Assembly: GCF_014639535.1 (NCBI RefSeq)
Contig: NZ_BMGA01000008.1
Coordinates: 1-64,000, forward strand
From: Flavobacterium palustre
GTDB lineage: Bacteria > Bacteroidota > Bacteroidia > Flavobacteriales > Flavobacteriaceae
DNA: 64,000 nt
Direction: 5' to 3'
Part shown: one piece after another, positions 34,111-42,935 of the stretch
Numbering within the stretch: position 1 is the stretch's first letter
Layout of the letters: each line of letters begins with the position of its first letter
Position numbers and translations under genes: made by a program
The notes under the pieces: generated by a model
Seen by the model: only the letters and a program-made list of their open reading frames with translations
Told to the model about the DNA's origin: nothing
The model's database searches: none

Positions 34111-34496
34111 TGGCAGAAAATGTAAATAATATCGAAGCTACATCTGAAGAGGTAAAAGTAACGGTAATCAAACCTTATACAGAGGAACAAATTGAAGCTC
34201 ACGCAGCCAAATGCGGTGGCCGTAGAAATTTAAGGGAAATCCCAATTACTACCGACAGCGACGAACAATTTGTGTACTTGGTAAAAAAACCATCCCGCGC
34301 GGTGATGCAGGCCATAGCAGAGGAAGAGCAAAAAAAGGAGAAAAGCAACGTGACCACTATTCAAAAGTTAATGCTGGGCTGCGTACTGGAAGGCGATAAA
34401 GAGGCTTATGAATATGACGGGGCAATTTATGCCCAATTACTTAAGGCTATCGGTACGCTGGTACAAACTGCAAAGTCTGACGTAAAAAAGTTGTAG
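34110..34496 (+). CDS. Tail assembly chaperone, short (zero-frame) product
   Basis: 128 residues, between tube and tape measure genes as in nearly all long-tailed phages. Acidic with helical parts (SRAVMQAIAEEEQKKEKSN). The last codons are GTA AAA AAG TTG TAG, which hold the slippery heptamer A AAA AAG. A -1 slip makes a longer protein, as with lambda G/GT and Mu gp41/42. Confidence 0.85.
   Translation: MAENVNNIEATSEEVKVTVIKPYTEEQIEAHAAKCGGRRNLREIPITTDSDEQFVYLVKKPSRAVMQAIAEEEQKKEKSNVTTIQKLMLGCVLEGDKEAYEYDGAIYAQLLKAIGTLVQTAKSDVKKL
34484..34490 (+). other. Programmed -1 frameshift site A AAA AAG
   Basis: The heptamer is in the exact phase needed (GTA AAA AAG). It lies two codons before the zero-frame stop, and the -1 frame is then open for 84 codons to 34744. 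Confidence 0.88.
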
Positions 34497-34744
34497 AGGG
34501 GTTCTGGCTTAATCCGGACGATAAAAGTGATACGGATGATTCGATAAGTAAGATTAACGCAATCATCCGGGTTCACTATAACATCAACCCCGACGAACTT
34601 AACGATGAGGAATGGGCGCGCCGCTTTCAGGAGTGGATTTATGTAGAACGCCTCCGGCGTGATGCACAAGAAGAAATACTCGAAAAAACATTTAGAAAAG
34701 TACTAGTCGAAGTTCTTAATCAGGCTTTCGGCGATAAACAATAA
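34490..34744 (+). CDS. Tail assembly chaperone, -1 frame extension
   Basis: Has no start codon of its own at the head; reached by -1 frameshift at 34484-34490. 84 residues beginning VVEGFWLNPDDKSDTDDSIS and ending VLVEVLNQAFGDKQ. The coding look (acidic helix, ELNDEEWARRFQEWIYVERL) confirms it is real. It should bind the tape measure protein during tail assembly. The stop lies 12 nt before the tape measure start. Confidence 0.85.
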   Translation, partial: VVEGFWLNPDDKSDTDDSISKINAIIRVHYNINPDELNDEEWARRFQEWIYVERLRRDAQEEILEKTFRKVLVEVLNQAFGDKQ

Positions 34745-34756
34745 AACAGCAGTTTA

Positions 34757-36742
34757 ATGGATGTTACAACCAAATGGATACTGGAATTTGTTAACCAGGC
34801 TACGAAACCCGTAAGGGACGTGATGCGCTCGGTTAAGGAAATGACCAGCGGCCTAGACGGTGTAAGTGATGCCGTTAAACTTAGCGAAAAAGACACCCGA
34901 ATTGCGCTGACTAAATCCAAGCAATATTACAAAGATTTGGAGGGCTCAATTAAGGAAGTTGAAAAGGAATTAAAGGACTTGGAAAAAGCCCAAAAAAGTG
35001 ATTCCTGGACAGAACAGCAAAAAGCGGCTGTGGCCTATGATAAGGCTAAGCAAAAACTTGAAAATTATCGCAAAGCACTGCAAGGTGCTGAGGAGGACGT
35101 TAAAGACCTCACGGATCAGGTAGATAAGTTTGACCAAAAGGCGCAAAAGTGGACAGACCTCGCCACCGGAATTAACCAGGGCGTAGAATTGATCCAAAAG
35201 GCAACCGACAGTTTAGATTTTAGTGTCGATGTTCAAAACCTTACTAATGAGGTGCAGCGTATGACCGATTTAACCGGTGACGCTTTGGACGAGTTTGTAA
35301 GACGCTCCCGAAATATTGCGGCAGTTTACAATCAAGACGCCGAGGAAATTTCACGGGCGGCCAACGCCATGACGAAACAGAACGGCGGCACTTTTGAGGA
35401 AAACTTAAAGCTGATTGAGGAGGGCTATAAAAAAGGCGCTAATGCTAATGGCGACTTTATCGATCAGTTAAAAGAGTACCAGCCTTTTATTAAACAGCTA
35501 GGGCTTTCACAGTCAGAAGCGATTGCTCTAATAGCGAAATCAGGCAAGGACGGTATTTTCTCAGATAAAGCAATCGACAGTATTAAAGAGGCGGATTTGT
35601 CCTTAAGGGAAATGACAAAAGCACAGGTTACGGCCTTGGCGGGTATTGGACTAAAACCGGAGGACATAGAAGGGAAAACGACTTTTGACGCGGTGAAAAT
35701 GATTAGTGCCAAAATGAAAGGCGCTACAGCACAAGCCCGTCAAACTATTATAGCCGACATTTTTAAAGGTGCGGGAGAAGACGCCGGAATCGCCTTTGTA
35801 GACGAACTCGGTACTATGGATTTAGACCTTACTAAGTTACCGAGTGTTGAACAGGCCGGCGCGGGTATTAAAGGTTGGTTTTCCGATATTAAAACATGGG
35901 CGGGTCAGGCGTTTGGCGATGTGGGCATTTATGCGCAACAATTATCGCCAATGATCCAAATGGTAGCGGGCGCAATCCCAATTTATTCGGCATTAACCAA
36001 AGTTACCTGGCTTCAAAATATAGCCACTACGGCGTTGAATGGAACGCAGGCATTACTTAACACCTTATTTGTTGCGTCTCCTATTGGCTGGGTAGTTTTA
36101 GCAGTCGGAGCGCTCATCGCAGCCACAGTGCTTTGTTGGAACAAATTTGAAGGCTTTAGGCTGGTAATATTTAAGGCCTGGGAAGCGGTTAAACTTTTTG
36201 GGAACGTGGTTAAGGAGTATTTGCTTGACCGGATTAAAGGAGTCTTAACCGGGCTTTCCGGACTAGGCAAAGCCGTTATGCACTTTTTTAATGGCGAATG
36301 GTCGCAAGCGTGGCAAACCGGTAAAGAGGCTGTTTCGGACATTATGGGAATTAATGCTGGTAAGAACGCCGCCAACAACTTTAAAACGGGATGGGCTGAT
36401 GCAATGGCCACCGGACAAAAAAAATCCGATGCTTACACCGCCAGTAAAAAGGCCGGCGAACAGGCTAAGGAAAAAGGCTTAGGAGTGAACGGCTTTTTGA
36501 AAAAAACTCCCGATGTACTAGGCCATGTTGCCGACCCAACTAAAACCGGTAAAGGAAAAAAAGAGGGAGACGGCTTAAACGTTGGTTCCGGTTCCAATGG
36601 CATTAAATCCATTGTAATGAATCTAACGGTTAACAATGCCTTTAGCGTGGCCAAAGGTGAGAATTTAAGAAATATTGCAGACCAGATAACCGGCCATATT
36701 AATGACCGATTGAGGGATTCTGTAGTTAATTTAGGAGGATAA
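34757..36742 (+). CDS. Tail tape measure protein
   Basis: 661 residues. The N-terminal 150 residues are coiled coil (YKDLEGSIKEVEKELKDLEK). The middle has a TMP-type helical domain, and residues about 420-470 contain two hydrophobic helices (FVASPIGWVVLAVGALIAAT). The C-terminus is glycine/lysine-rich. It sets tail length. Its stop overlaps the next ATG. Confidence 0.9.
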   Translation: MDVTTKWILEFVNQATKPVRDVMRSVKEMTSGLDGVSDAVKLSEKDTRIALTKSKQYYKDLEGSIKEVEKELKDLEKAQKSDSWTEQQKAAVAYDKAKQKLENYRKALQGAEEDVKDLTDQVDKFDQKAQKWTDLATGINQGVELIQKATDSLDFSVDVQNLTNEVQRMTDLTGDALDEFVRRSRNIAAVYNQDAEEISRAANAMTKQNGGTFEENLKLIEEGYKKGANANGDFIDQLKEYQPFIKQLGLSQSEAIALIAKSGKDGIFSDKAIDSIKEADLSLREMTKAQVTALAGIGLKPEDIEGKTTFDAVKMISAKMKGATAQARQTIIADIFKGAGEDAGIAFVDELGTMDLDLTKLPSVEQAGAGIKGWFSDIKTWAGQAFGDVGIYAQQLSPMIQMVAGAIPIYSALTKVTWLQNIATTALNGTQALLNTLFVASPIGWVVLAVGALIAATVLCWNKFEGFRLVIFKAWEAVKLFGNVVKEYLLDRIKGVLTGLSGLGKAVMHFFNGEWSQAWQTGKEAVSDIMGINAGKNAANNFKTGWADAMATGQKKSDAYTASKKAGEQAKEKGLGVNGFLKKTPDVLGHVADPTKTGKGKKEGDGLNVGSGSNGIKSIVMNLTVNNAFSVAKGENLRNIADQITGHINDRLRDSVVNLGG

Positions 36743-37362
36743 TGGCAGATATACGATACGAAGTTTCACAGCTGTTTCAGGCGGCTTTTGGCATTAACAG
36801 CCCCATTTTTATAACGGAATCGTTTAAGAAACAACAGCCCGCCGGAATAAGCTTTGGCGGTCTTGAAACCTTACCGGAATATTATGCGCCTGAGGCCACG
36901 AGTTGGATGGGAACCCCGATTGTATTTTCGGCTAAGTTTCTGGGCGGTTCTTATAAAAGGTTTAAGCCAAACGGTGAAATAGAAAGCATTCCTATGGCCG
37001 ATTTTCAACTGCCACCGGCGACGATGTTTAGTTTTAGGAGAGCGCACAATGTTACCAGGACAAACTTATTAGGCGCTAACGGAACGGTGAAAGAAATCTA
37101 CGGCTTTGACGACTGGATTATCGACGTGCGCGGCCTCTGTTTGGATGAGCCTACCCGCTCGGCACACGATCAGTTAGACGAGTTATTGAAGTGGGAAGAA
37201 TTGGCCGATTCTTTTGGCGTAAGCGGAAAGTTATTTGAACAGCGAAAAATTGCAAGGGTTTGCGTGGCTGACTGGAGTGATAATTTACAGCAGGCCAGCC
37301 CGGGAGTGATTCCCTTTCAATTTCAATTATTTAGTGATGAAGCAATAGAATTAGTGTTATGA
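36742..37362 (+). CDS. Tail/baseplate protein (DUF6046-like)
   Basis: 206 residues. Follows the tape measure and precedes the baseplate hub. The pattern PIVFSAKFLGGSYKRF ... GFDDWIIDVRGLCLDE ... VIPFQFQLFSDE resembles DUF6046 proteins of Bacteroidetes phages and Mu gp43-position proteins. Probably a tail-tip adaptor; function inferred from place. Confidence 0.65.
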   Translation: MADIRYEVSQLFQAAFGINSPIFITESFKKQQPAGISFGGLETLPEYYAPEATSWMGTPIVFSAKFLGGSYKRFKPNGEIESIPMADFQLPPATMFSFRRAHNVTRTNLLGANGTVKEIYGFDDWIIDVRGLCLDEPTRSAHDQLDELLKWEELADSFGVSGKLFEQRKIARVCVADWSDNLQQASPGVIPFQFQLFSDEAIELVL

Positions 37363-38333
37363 CGCTGACAATGACCTGTAAAATAGTATTCCATAAAAAT
37401 GAGCGTCGAGCTGAAGACCTTGTTTTGTTCCGCGTAACGGAACTGGAATACGAGAGCAGCTGGAAAGAACTGACCGACAGGGGTTCATTGACATTGCCTA
37501 GGAATGTGCGCTATTTTAATAAATACAGGGTTAACGAAGTATTTAAAAGAGGCGACAAACTAACGATCTATTTTGGCTATGACGGTAATAATGTAAAAGA
37601 GTTCGAGGGCTATGTTTCCGAAGTATCGGCAGACATTCCCATCGTAATCAAGTTTGAGGACGAAATGTTTAACGTGCGTAAAATCCCGGTGAATTATTCG
37701 TCGCCAAATGTGGAGCTAAAAGAACTGTTACAGGCTATTATACCCGGTTACGAAATAGATGCTTTGGAAGGCGTACAGCTGGGAGCCGTAAGGCTGTCTA
37801 AAACGGCTGTGGGTGCGGTTCTTGAAAAATTGCAAAGCGACTGGGGGCTTTATGCCTATATGCGGGGAACTACAGTTGTATGTGGCAAATATTACGCCGA
37901 TGAAAGCGAGTTTCCCGCGGTAAATTTCAACCTTGAGCGTAACTGCGTTTCTACGGCATTGAATTATAAAAAGAAAGAAGACATAAGCCTGAAAATTAAA
38001 GTGGTTTCCACTTTAGTAAACGGTACCAAAATAGAGGTTGACAACATAGGCGATAAAGACGGTAACGAACGCCAGTTGACTTTTTACAATATTGAAGTTA
38101 AGGCCGAACTGGAACGCCTGGGCAAACTGGAATACGAAAAGTATAAGGTGGATAAGTTTGAGGGTAATTTTACCGCCTTTGGAATTCCAAGCGTAAGGCA
38201 CGGCATGAAAGTGATTTTGAAAAGTAATTTATATGACGACCGCGCCGGAACCTATTACATTGAAAAAGTAGTAAAAAGGTTTTCCCGCGAAGGTATCAGA
38301 CAGGAAATAACATTAGGTGAAAAAGTGGCATAA
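37359..38333 (+). CDS. Baseplate hub protein (Mu gp44/gpD-like)
   Basis: 324 residues. Beta-rich with the pattern of phage late control gene D/gp44 hub proteins: GDKLTIYFGYDGNNVKEFEG (early barrel), VSADIPIVIKFED, and a C-terminal segment with GIPSVRHGMKVILKS and GTYYIEKVVKRFSREG. Forms the hub on which the spike sits. Overlaps neighbours on both sides. Confidence 0.75.
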   Translation: MTLTMTCKIVFHKNERRAEDLVLFRVTELEYESSWKELTDRGSLTLPRNVRYFNKYRVNEVFKRGDKLTIYFGYDGNNVKEFEGYVSEVSADIPIVIKFEDEMFNVRKIPVNYSSPNVELKELLQAIIPGYEIDALEGVQLGAVRLSKTAVGAVLEKLQSDWGLYAYMRGTTVVCGKYYADESEFPAVNFNLERNCVSTALNYKKKEDISLKIKVVSTLVNGTKIEVDNIGDKDGNERQLTFYNIEVKAELERLGKLEYEKYKVDKFEGNFTAFGIPSVRHGMKVILKSNLYDDRAGTYYIEKVVKRFSREGIRQEITLGEKVA

Positions 38334-38803
38334 TGGGAGGAATAAGCGAGTTTAACGAATTAATAAGCCAAAGAATCCGGGAGCTAATTCCCACACAGAC
38401 AGATTGGGCGACAGTTAAAGACGTAAACTGGGAGAAAAAGACCATGACCGCCACCGGATTAAAAGACGATTTAGATTATCACGACGTGCTACTTGGAATT
38501 GGCTCTGATTTTAAAAAGCCTAAAGTAGGGACCAAATGTTTAATTGGCATCGTGGGCAACTCGGCTAACGCTTTTTTGATTGCGGCCGATGAAGTGGAGG
38601 AAATATTGATTGTAAGCGGCGAAAGCCAGCTCACGGTTAAAGAACAGGGATTTATTGTAAAGCACGGGGGGGAAAATTTGAAAAACATTTTTTCGGATAT
38701 GATTGATGAGATAAATAAAATAATTGTAGTCAATGGAAGGTCGATAAATGTGGCAGCGATGACGGCAATTAAAGAACGTTTAAATACTGTTTTAATCGAA
38801 TAA
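38333..38803 (+). CDS. Baseplate spike-type protein (gp45/gpV-like)
   Basis: 156 residues. ATVKDVNWEKKTMTATG followed by a GIGSDFKKPKVGTKCLIGIV OB-fold-like stretch fits baseplate gpV/gp45-type spike proteins. C-terminal part helical. Located directly after the hub gene. Confidence 0.65.
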   Translation: MGGISEFNELISQRIRELIPTQTDWATVKDVNWEKKTMTATGLKDDLDYHDVLLGIGSDFKKPKVGTKCLIGIVGNSANAFLIAADEVEEILIVSGESQLTVKEQGFIVKHGGENLKNIFSDMIDEINKIIVVNGRSINVAAMTAIKERLNTVLIE

Positions 38804-38805
38804 AA

Positions 38806-39027
38806 ATGGCAGCAATAACAGAGGCACAATTAGCGACATTAATAAAGGAAGCTTTCGACTTTGACTCAGATAAAGACGGCGTTAACCCGGCAGAGGCCAG
38901 AGAAAGACAGGCCAACAAAATAGCGGCGGCCATTCGACAATTTGTCGTTGGAAGAGAAACCGTCGTAACCGGAACCTCGGCCACGGGCGGAGCGGTAACC
39001 GGAACAGGTACAATAAAAGCGAACTAA
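38806..39027 (+). CDS. Small tail-region protein
   Basis: 73 residues, with a helical N-terminus (AQLATLIKEAFDFDSDKDG) and a Gly/Thr-rich tail. Not recognised; position between spike and gp46-like genes suggests a tail-tip component. Confidence 0.6.
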   Translation: MAAITEAQLATLIKEAFDFDSDKDGVNPAEARERQANKIAAAIRQFVVGRETVVTGTSATGGAVTGTGTIKAN

Positions 39028-39028
39028 A

Positions 39029-39310
39029 ATGGCGGGAAAAGGAATCTTACTAGACGAAAACAATGATTTACTGATAATCGGTAAACGTATGGTGGTGGGT
39101 GATTCTCAAATGCAGGAAGTGGCTATTATTTTAGAAATGAATCAAGGCGCTTTAAAATCGAATCCGGTTTTAGGGGCGGAACTGATCCAGCTACTAAAAG
39201 GAAACGCCACCAAAGCCGACATTGAACGCCGCGTGAGGATTCATTTAGAAAAAGACGGTAAAGATTATGCCGCCATTAAGAATAAAATAAATACTGTAAT
39301 TCATGTTTGA
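39029..39310 (+). CDS. gp46-like baseplate protein
   Basis: 93 residues. GILLDENNDLLI ... QGALKSNPVLGAELIQLLKG ... RVRIHLEKDGKDY resembles Mu gp46/gpW-type baseplate proteins. Overlaps the next gene by 8 nt. Confidence 0.6.
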   Translation: MAGKGILLDENNDLLIIGKRMVVGDSQMQEVAIILEMNQGALKSNPVLGAELIQLLKGNATKADIERRVRIHLEKDGKDYAAIKNKINTVIHV

Positions 39311-39659
39311 CATTATTAGTCCATACTTCGACGAAGTCGTAACCGCCACCTTAGGAGGTTTTATTGGCTGGTTCTTTACTCGCAAGCGCCAAAACGTAGA
39401 TATCAAAACTACCGAAATTGAAAACGATTCTAAATTGGTTGGCCTCTATAAGGACGCGCTGGATGATTTACCCGCCCGCTATGAGGAAAGGTATAAACAC
39501 CTGGAAGAAATGTCTAAAAACATTGAAGCCCTTTTTGAGAAAAAAGAACAGGTGTTGTTACAGGAGATTGCCTACCAAAAAAAGCAGGTTGCTTTGTACA
39601 AAAAAATGTACGATGATAAAGTGAAGGAGTTTAATAAATACAAACGTGAGCATCCATGA
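39303..39659 (+). CDS. Membrane-anchored coiled-coil protein
   Basis: 118 residues. One short N-terminal hydrophobic segment (VVTATLGGFIGWFF) then a long coiled coil (YEERYKHLEEMSKNIEALFE). Sits inside the baseplate gene run. It may be a lysis or assembly accessory; not recognised. Confidence 0.6.
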   Translation: MFDIISPYFDEVVTATLGGFIGWFFTRKRQNVDIKTTEIENDSKLVGLYKDALDDLPARYEERYKHLEEMSKNIEALFEKKEQVLLQEIAYQKKQVALYKKMYDDKVKEFNKYKREHP

Positions 39660-39949
39660 GGGTACTATCAGGACAAAGTTTATTAGATATAGCCGTACAG
39701 GTTGACGGATCGGTGGAGACTGTTTTTGAGTGGGCTTTGGCAAATGACAAGTCCATAACCGACAGGTTAACACCAGGGGAAATATTAGTCGCTCCCGGCA
39801 GCGCCTTAAGAGAGAAAGATATTGCTAATTATTTTTACGGGATCCAGAAGAAACTGGCCACCGGCATAACCGCTCAAAACCACGAATTAATTGTTCCTGA
39901 CGATGGAATTGGAGCAATGATAATAGGATCAACATTTATAGTAAGCTAA
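39656..39949 (+). CDS. LysM-type tail protein
   Basis: 97 residues. SGQSLLDIAVQVDGSVETVF and RLTPGEILVAP form a LysM-like pattern as in tail protein X/gp53-type baseplate proteins. Likely binds peptidoglycan or holds the baseplate. Overlaps the upstream gene by 4 nt. Confidence 0.6.
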   Translation: MRVLSGQSLLDIAVQVDGSVETVFEWALANDKSITDRLTPGEILVAPGSALREKDIANYFYGIQKKLATGITAQNHELIVPDDGIGAMIIGSTFIVS

Positions 39950-39951
39950 GC

Positions 39952-40824
39952 ATGGCAAGAAGTAAGAAACAAATAAAAGCAGAAATCACCACACCATTTA
40001 TGGCAAATGAAACTTTGGCGGCAAAATATGGTTTTGCTGTGGGGGCTTCGTTTGACGCGGAGTTTTCGCTGGTGACTTTGGAGAATATTCTTTTTGAAAT
40101 TGTGGCTTTGGCGTTATTTATACACGAGCAGTTTTTTGACCAGCACACTATAGAAGTTAACGAAAGGCTGGCTAATGAAAAAGCGGGAACGCTTCCCTGG
40201 TACCGCACGATGGCTTTGCGCTTTCAGTACGGTTTTGACTTGCTTCCCGATACCGATGTTTTTGATAATGGCGACGCCACGGCGGAACAAATTGAAGCTT
40301 CAAAAATTATCAAGTATGCGGCGGTTAATGAAGCCCAGGACAGTAGCCGAGTGATATTGAAAATTGCGGGTGAAACTGACGGGGTTTTAACTGATTTTGA
40401 CAACCCTTTACAAGTTGAAGCTATTGAGGCATATATCAACGAAATTAGAGTGGCGGGCGTTCCCGTTACGATTATTAATTATAAGGCTGATAAGCTGTAT
40501 TTGAATTTAAGAATCAAACGTGACCGGTTAGTACTGAATGAGTCGGGAATGAGCAAATTAGATGCTAATTACCCGGTGAATGAAGCCTTGCAGGAATTTA
40601 TGAAGGAACTTGATTTTAATGGAGAATTAAAACTTTCGGCTTTAGTGGATAAACTTCAAGTTATTCCTGGTGTTCTTGATGCAACGGTAATAAGTGCGTC
40701 GAGTGCGTGGATTGATCCCGCTCTTGACGGCTACGGAGTTCCTCAACCGATTTTTGTTTCCAAGATAGCGGAAAGCGGGTATTTTGAGATTGTAACCTTT
40801 GACAATATTGAGTATGTGGCATAA
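39952..40824 (+). CDS. Baseplate J-like protein (Mu gp47)
   Basis: 290 residues. The pattern EAIEAYINEIRVAGVPVTII and LDANYPVNEALQEFMKELDF, with LQVIPGVLDATV near the end, fits baseplate J/gp47 proteins that form the wedge. The next gene overlaps its end by 11 nt. Confidence 0.78.
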   Translation: MARSKKQIKAEITTPFMANETLAAKYGFAVGASFDAEFSLVTLENILFEIVALALFIHEQFFDQHTIEVNERLANEKAGTLPWYRTMALRFQYGFDLLPDTDVFDNGDATAEQIEASKIIKYAAVNEAQDSSRVILKIAGETDGVLTDFDNPLQVEAIEAYINEIRVAGVPVTIINYKADKLYLNLRIKRDRLVLNESGMSKLDANYPVNEALQEFMKELDFNGELKLSALVDKLQVIPGVLDATVISASSAWIDPALDGYGVPQPIFVSKIAESGYFEIVTFDNIEYVA

Positions 40825-41299
40825 CATTGACTGGAACATATTTGCTCTTGATAATATTCTGCCCACACTCAGGAAGCCCGGCCTTTCGGCATTGGCTCAA
40901 ATTGTTTTGAAGCCGTTAAATTCTTTGTATTACAAATGGTACAACTGGCGTGTTGATAACATTTATAAGCTTGAACACACTGGCCAAATATGCTATTTGC
41001 GTGGTTCATTGAATGATAAGTTTGACCCGGTTGAAAGGCGAATTTATATCGGTAACGGATTGCTTTATGACACGCAATACATTTTTACTGAAGCTGAGGA
41101 ACAGGATGTTTGGTTAGAGACCGACGATGAGGAGGAAACGATTTGGTTAAGGACGGAAAGTGAGACGGCCGACACGGGACTTGATTTTATTGTGTATGTA
41201 CCTGAGGCAATTTACAACAACCAATTGGACGGGCTTAAGGCTCATATTGATTTTTACAGAGCAGGCGGAAAACGCTATAATATTTTAATAGATGAATAG
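40814..41299 (+). CDS. Baseplate wedge protein (Mu gp48-like)
   Basis: 161 residues. The start MWHNIDWNIFALD at 40814 overlaps the J gene end; a start at 40799 would lie deeper in it. It follows gpJ as gp48/gpI does. The LRKPGLSALAQIVLKPL segment and the length fit. Binding of the fibre base is inferred. Confidence 0.55.
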   Translation: MWHNIDWNIFALDNILPTLRKPGLSALAQIVLKPLNSLYYKWYNWRVDNIYKLEHTGQICYLRGSLNDKFDPVERRIYIGNGLLYDTQYIFTEAEEQDVWLETDDEEETIWLRTESETADTGLDFIVYVPEAIYNNQLDGLKAHIDFYRAGGKRYNILIDE

Positions 41300-42071
41300 A
41301 TCGAATTTTAATCAAACGGGCGGTTATCCGTTGAAAACGGAACGACTGCAAGAACTGCAAACGGCGTACTCGATTTTCAATGCCTTAGGAGCTTTGGCGG
41401 GCAACTTGACTATTATTTCGGGTTGTGCTGTGGCCGGCTCTGACGTGGGTGACGGCTATGTTTATATTAATGGCGAATTATTAGAATTCAAGGGCGGGGC
41501 ATTTGATGAAAATTCGACCGTAATTATTATTGAAGAGGCGGTTAATCGTGCTTTTAAAAATGGAGTGGTTAAGCAGGTTCACACGATACGTTATGCCACT
41601 TTTGGGACTAATCCGGAAACTTCATGGCCGTGGGCTGATTTCTACCGTTGTGACACTTTGAAAAGCATTCAAAGCCGGTTATTGCCTCCGGGTACGAATC
41701 CGCAATTGTATTGCGGTTCGGTTGAGGATATACCACAAGGTTGGCACTTGTGTGACGGACTTGACGGACGACCAAATTTAAAAGGACAATTCATTGCGGG
41801 TTATGATCCTGATGACCCCGATTATAACGCAATTGGGAATACAGGAGGAACAAAAAAAGTAACATTGCTTGGTATTAATATGCCCGCGCTGAAATTTACT
41901 TATTCAAAAATAGTTCAAATAGGAAAATCCGTCCTTCAGTATGACGCTGTAGGTGATAAAGAAGGTGCGAGTTATCAAGATGCTGATACTAACACGATAG
42001 GTAATTCTACTCCTTTCGACATAAGACCCACTTATTACACATTAGCTTACATTATTTATCAAGGAAATTAA
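41292..42071 (+). CDS. Tail collar/fibre protein
   Basis: 259 residues. The C-terminal half has the phage tail-collar pattern: EDIPQGWHLCDGLDGRPNLK, GQFIAGYDPD, then GNTGGTKKVTL and FDIRPTYYTLAYIIYQG. Part of the host-recognition apparatus. A host-type dispersed repeat lies directly downstream (42082-42110). Confidence 0.78.
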   Translation: MNRSNFNQTGGYPLKTERLQELQTAYSIFNALGALAGNLTIISGCAVAGSDVGDGYVYINGELLEFKGGAFDENSTVIIIEEAVNRAFKNGVVKQVHTIRYATFGTNPETSWPWADFYRCDTLKSIQSRLLPPGTNPQLYCGSVEDIPQGWHLCDGLDGRPNLKGQFIAGYDPDDPDYNAIGNTGGTKKVTLLGINMPALKFTYSKIVQIGKSVLQYDAVGDKEGASYQDADTNTIGNSTPFDIRPTYYTLAYIIYQGN

Positions 42072-42081
42072 TAACTAAATA

Positions 42082-42112
42082 CGGAATGAGATTGCTTCGT
42101 TCCTCGCAATGA
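42082..42112. repeat. Host-type dispersed repeat inside the late operon
   Basis: GAATGAGATTGCTTCGTTCC followed by TCGCAATGAC lies between two fibre genes. A very similar copy (GATGAGATTGCCCCC then TTCCTCGCAATGAC) lies outside the phage at 48303-48331. The ATTGC/GCAAT arms can pair. Confidence 0.6.
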
Positions 42113-42114
42113 CT

Positions 42115-42924
42115 ATGGCAAATTTAGCACAGATATACGACTGGTTCATGACAGGCAAAAAGCCTACACAGGCTCAATTTTGGGCATCGTGGGGTAGCTT
42201 TTGGAACAAAGAAGAATCGATACCACAAAGCGCAATTTCCAACCTTTCCAACACTTTGAACGCAAAGGCTGAGAAAGCTCAATTTGACGCGCACAAAACC
42301 GCTGCCGATGCACACCAGGCGTTGTTTGATTTAAAGCAATCTTTGACTGATAAAGGCGCACAAGGTGGTTATGCTCCATTGGACGAATTTACCAAGTTGG
42401 CAGCTGAGTATTTGAATATTGTGGATGATGTGGTGACGGGTGGTTCTGACAGCTTATTGAGTGCGGAACAGGGTAAGGTTTTGCAGGGGCGAATTGATGG
42501 AATAATGGAGCTTTTGGAATCGGACGATATTAATTTGGACACGGTTCAAGAGATTGTAAATGCCATTAAAGAAGTCGAAACTTCGCTTGAAACTATTTTA
42601 GTGAATGACCTGACAACGGGCGGAACTACTAAGGCTCTTACTGCTGAAATGGGTAAGAGTTTGAAAGCTTTGATTGATGGGTTGGAAAGTAATAAGGTTG
42701 ATAAGGTTGCTTTTGATAATCATGTGGCAAAATCAAAAATTTACGACATCGGTCAACTTCAGGTTTTTAAAAAACTGGCTCTTAATCATGTTGATTATCT
42801 AGCTACACAACAACCGGGTGATTATTGTATAGGGTTTGTCTATAACAATGCCGAGGAACTAGAATTTATAAGTGCCGACTATTTGGGAGGCGATATAACG
42901 TTAAAAAGCAGTTACGATATTTAA
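42115..42924 (+). CDS. Tail fibre protein
   Basis: 269 residues from MANLAQIYDWFM at 42115; the earlier ATG at 42109 comes from the dispersed repeat. Begins with a short attachment-like part (MTGKKPTQAQFWASWGSFW), then helical trimer-type repeats with DDVVTGGSDSLLSAEQGKVL and VNDLTTGGTTKALTAEMGKS, which are typical fibre shaft repeats. Followed by the signal-peptide-bearing fibre. Confidence 0.75.
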   Translation: MANLAQIYDWFMTGKKPTQAQFWASWGSFWNKEESIPQSAISNLSNTLNAKAEKAQFDAHKTAADAHQALFDLKQSLTDKGAQGGYAPLDEFTKLAAEYLNIVDDVVTGGSDSLLSAEQGKVLQGRIDGIMELLESDDINLDTVQEIVNAIKEVETSLETILVNDLTTGGTTKALTAEMGKSLKALIDGLESNKVDKVAFDNHVAKSKIYDIGQLQVFKKLALNHVDYLATQQPGDYCIGFVYNNAEELEFISADYLGGDITLKSSYDI

Positions 42925-42935
42925 ATTAATATATT

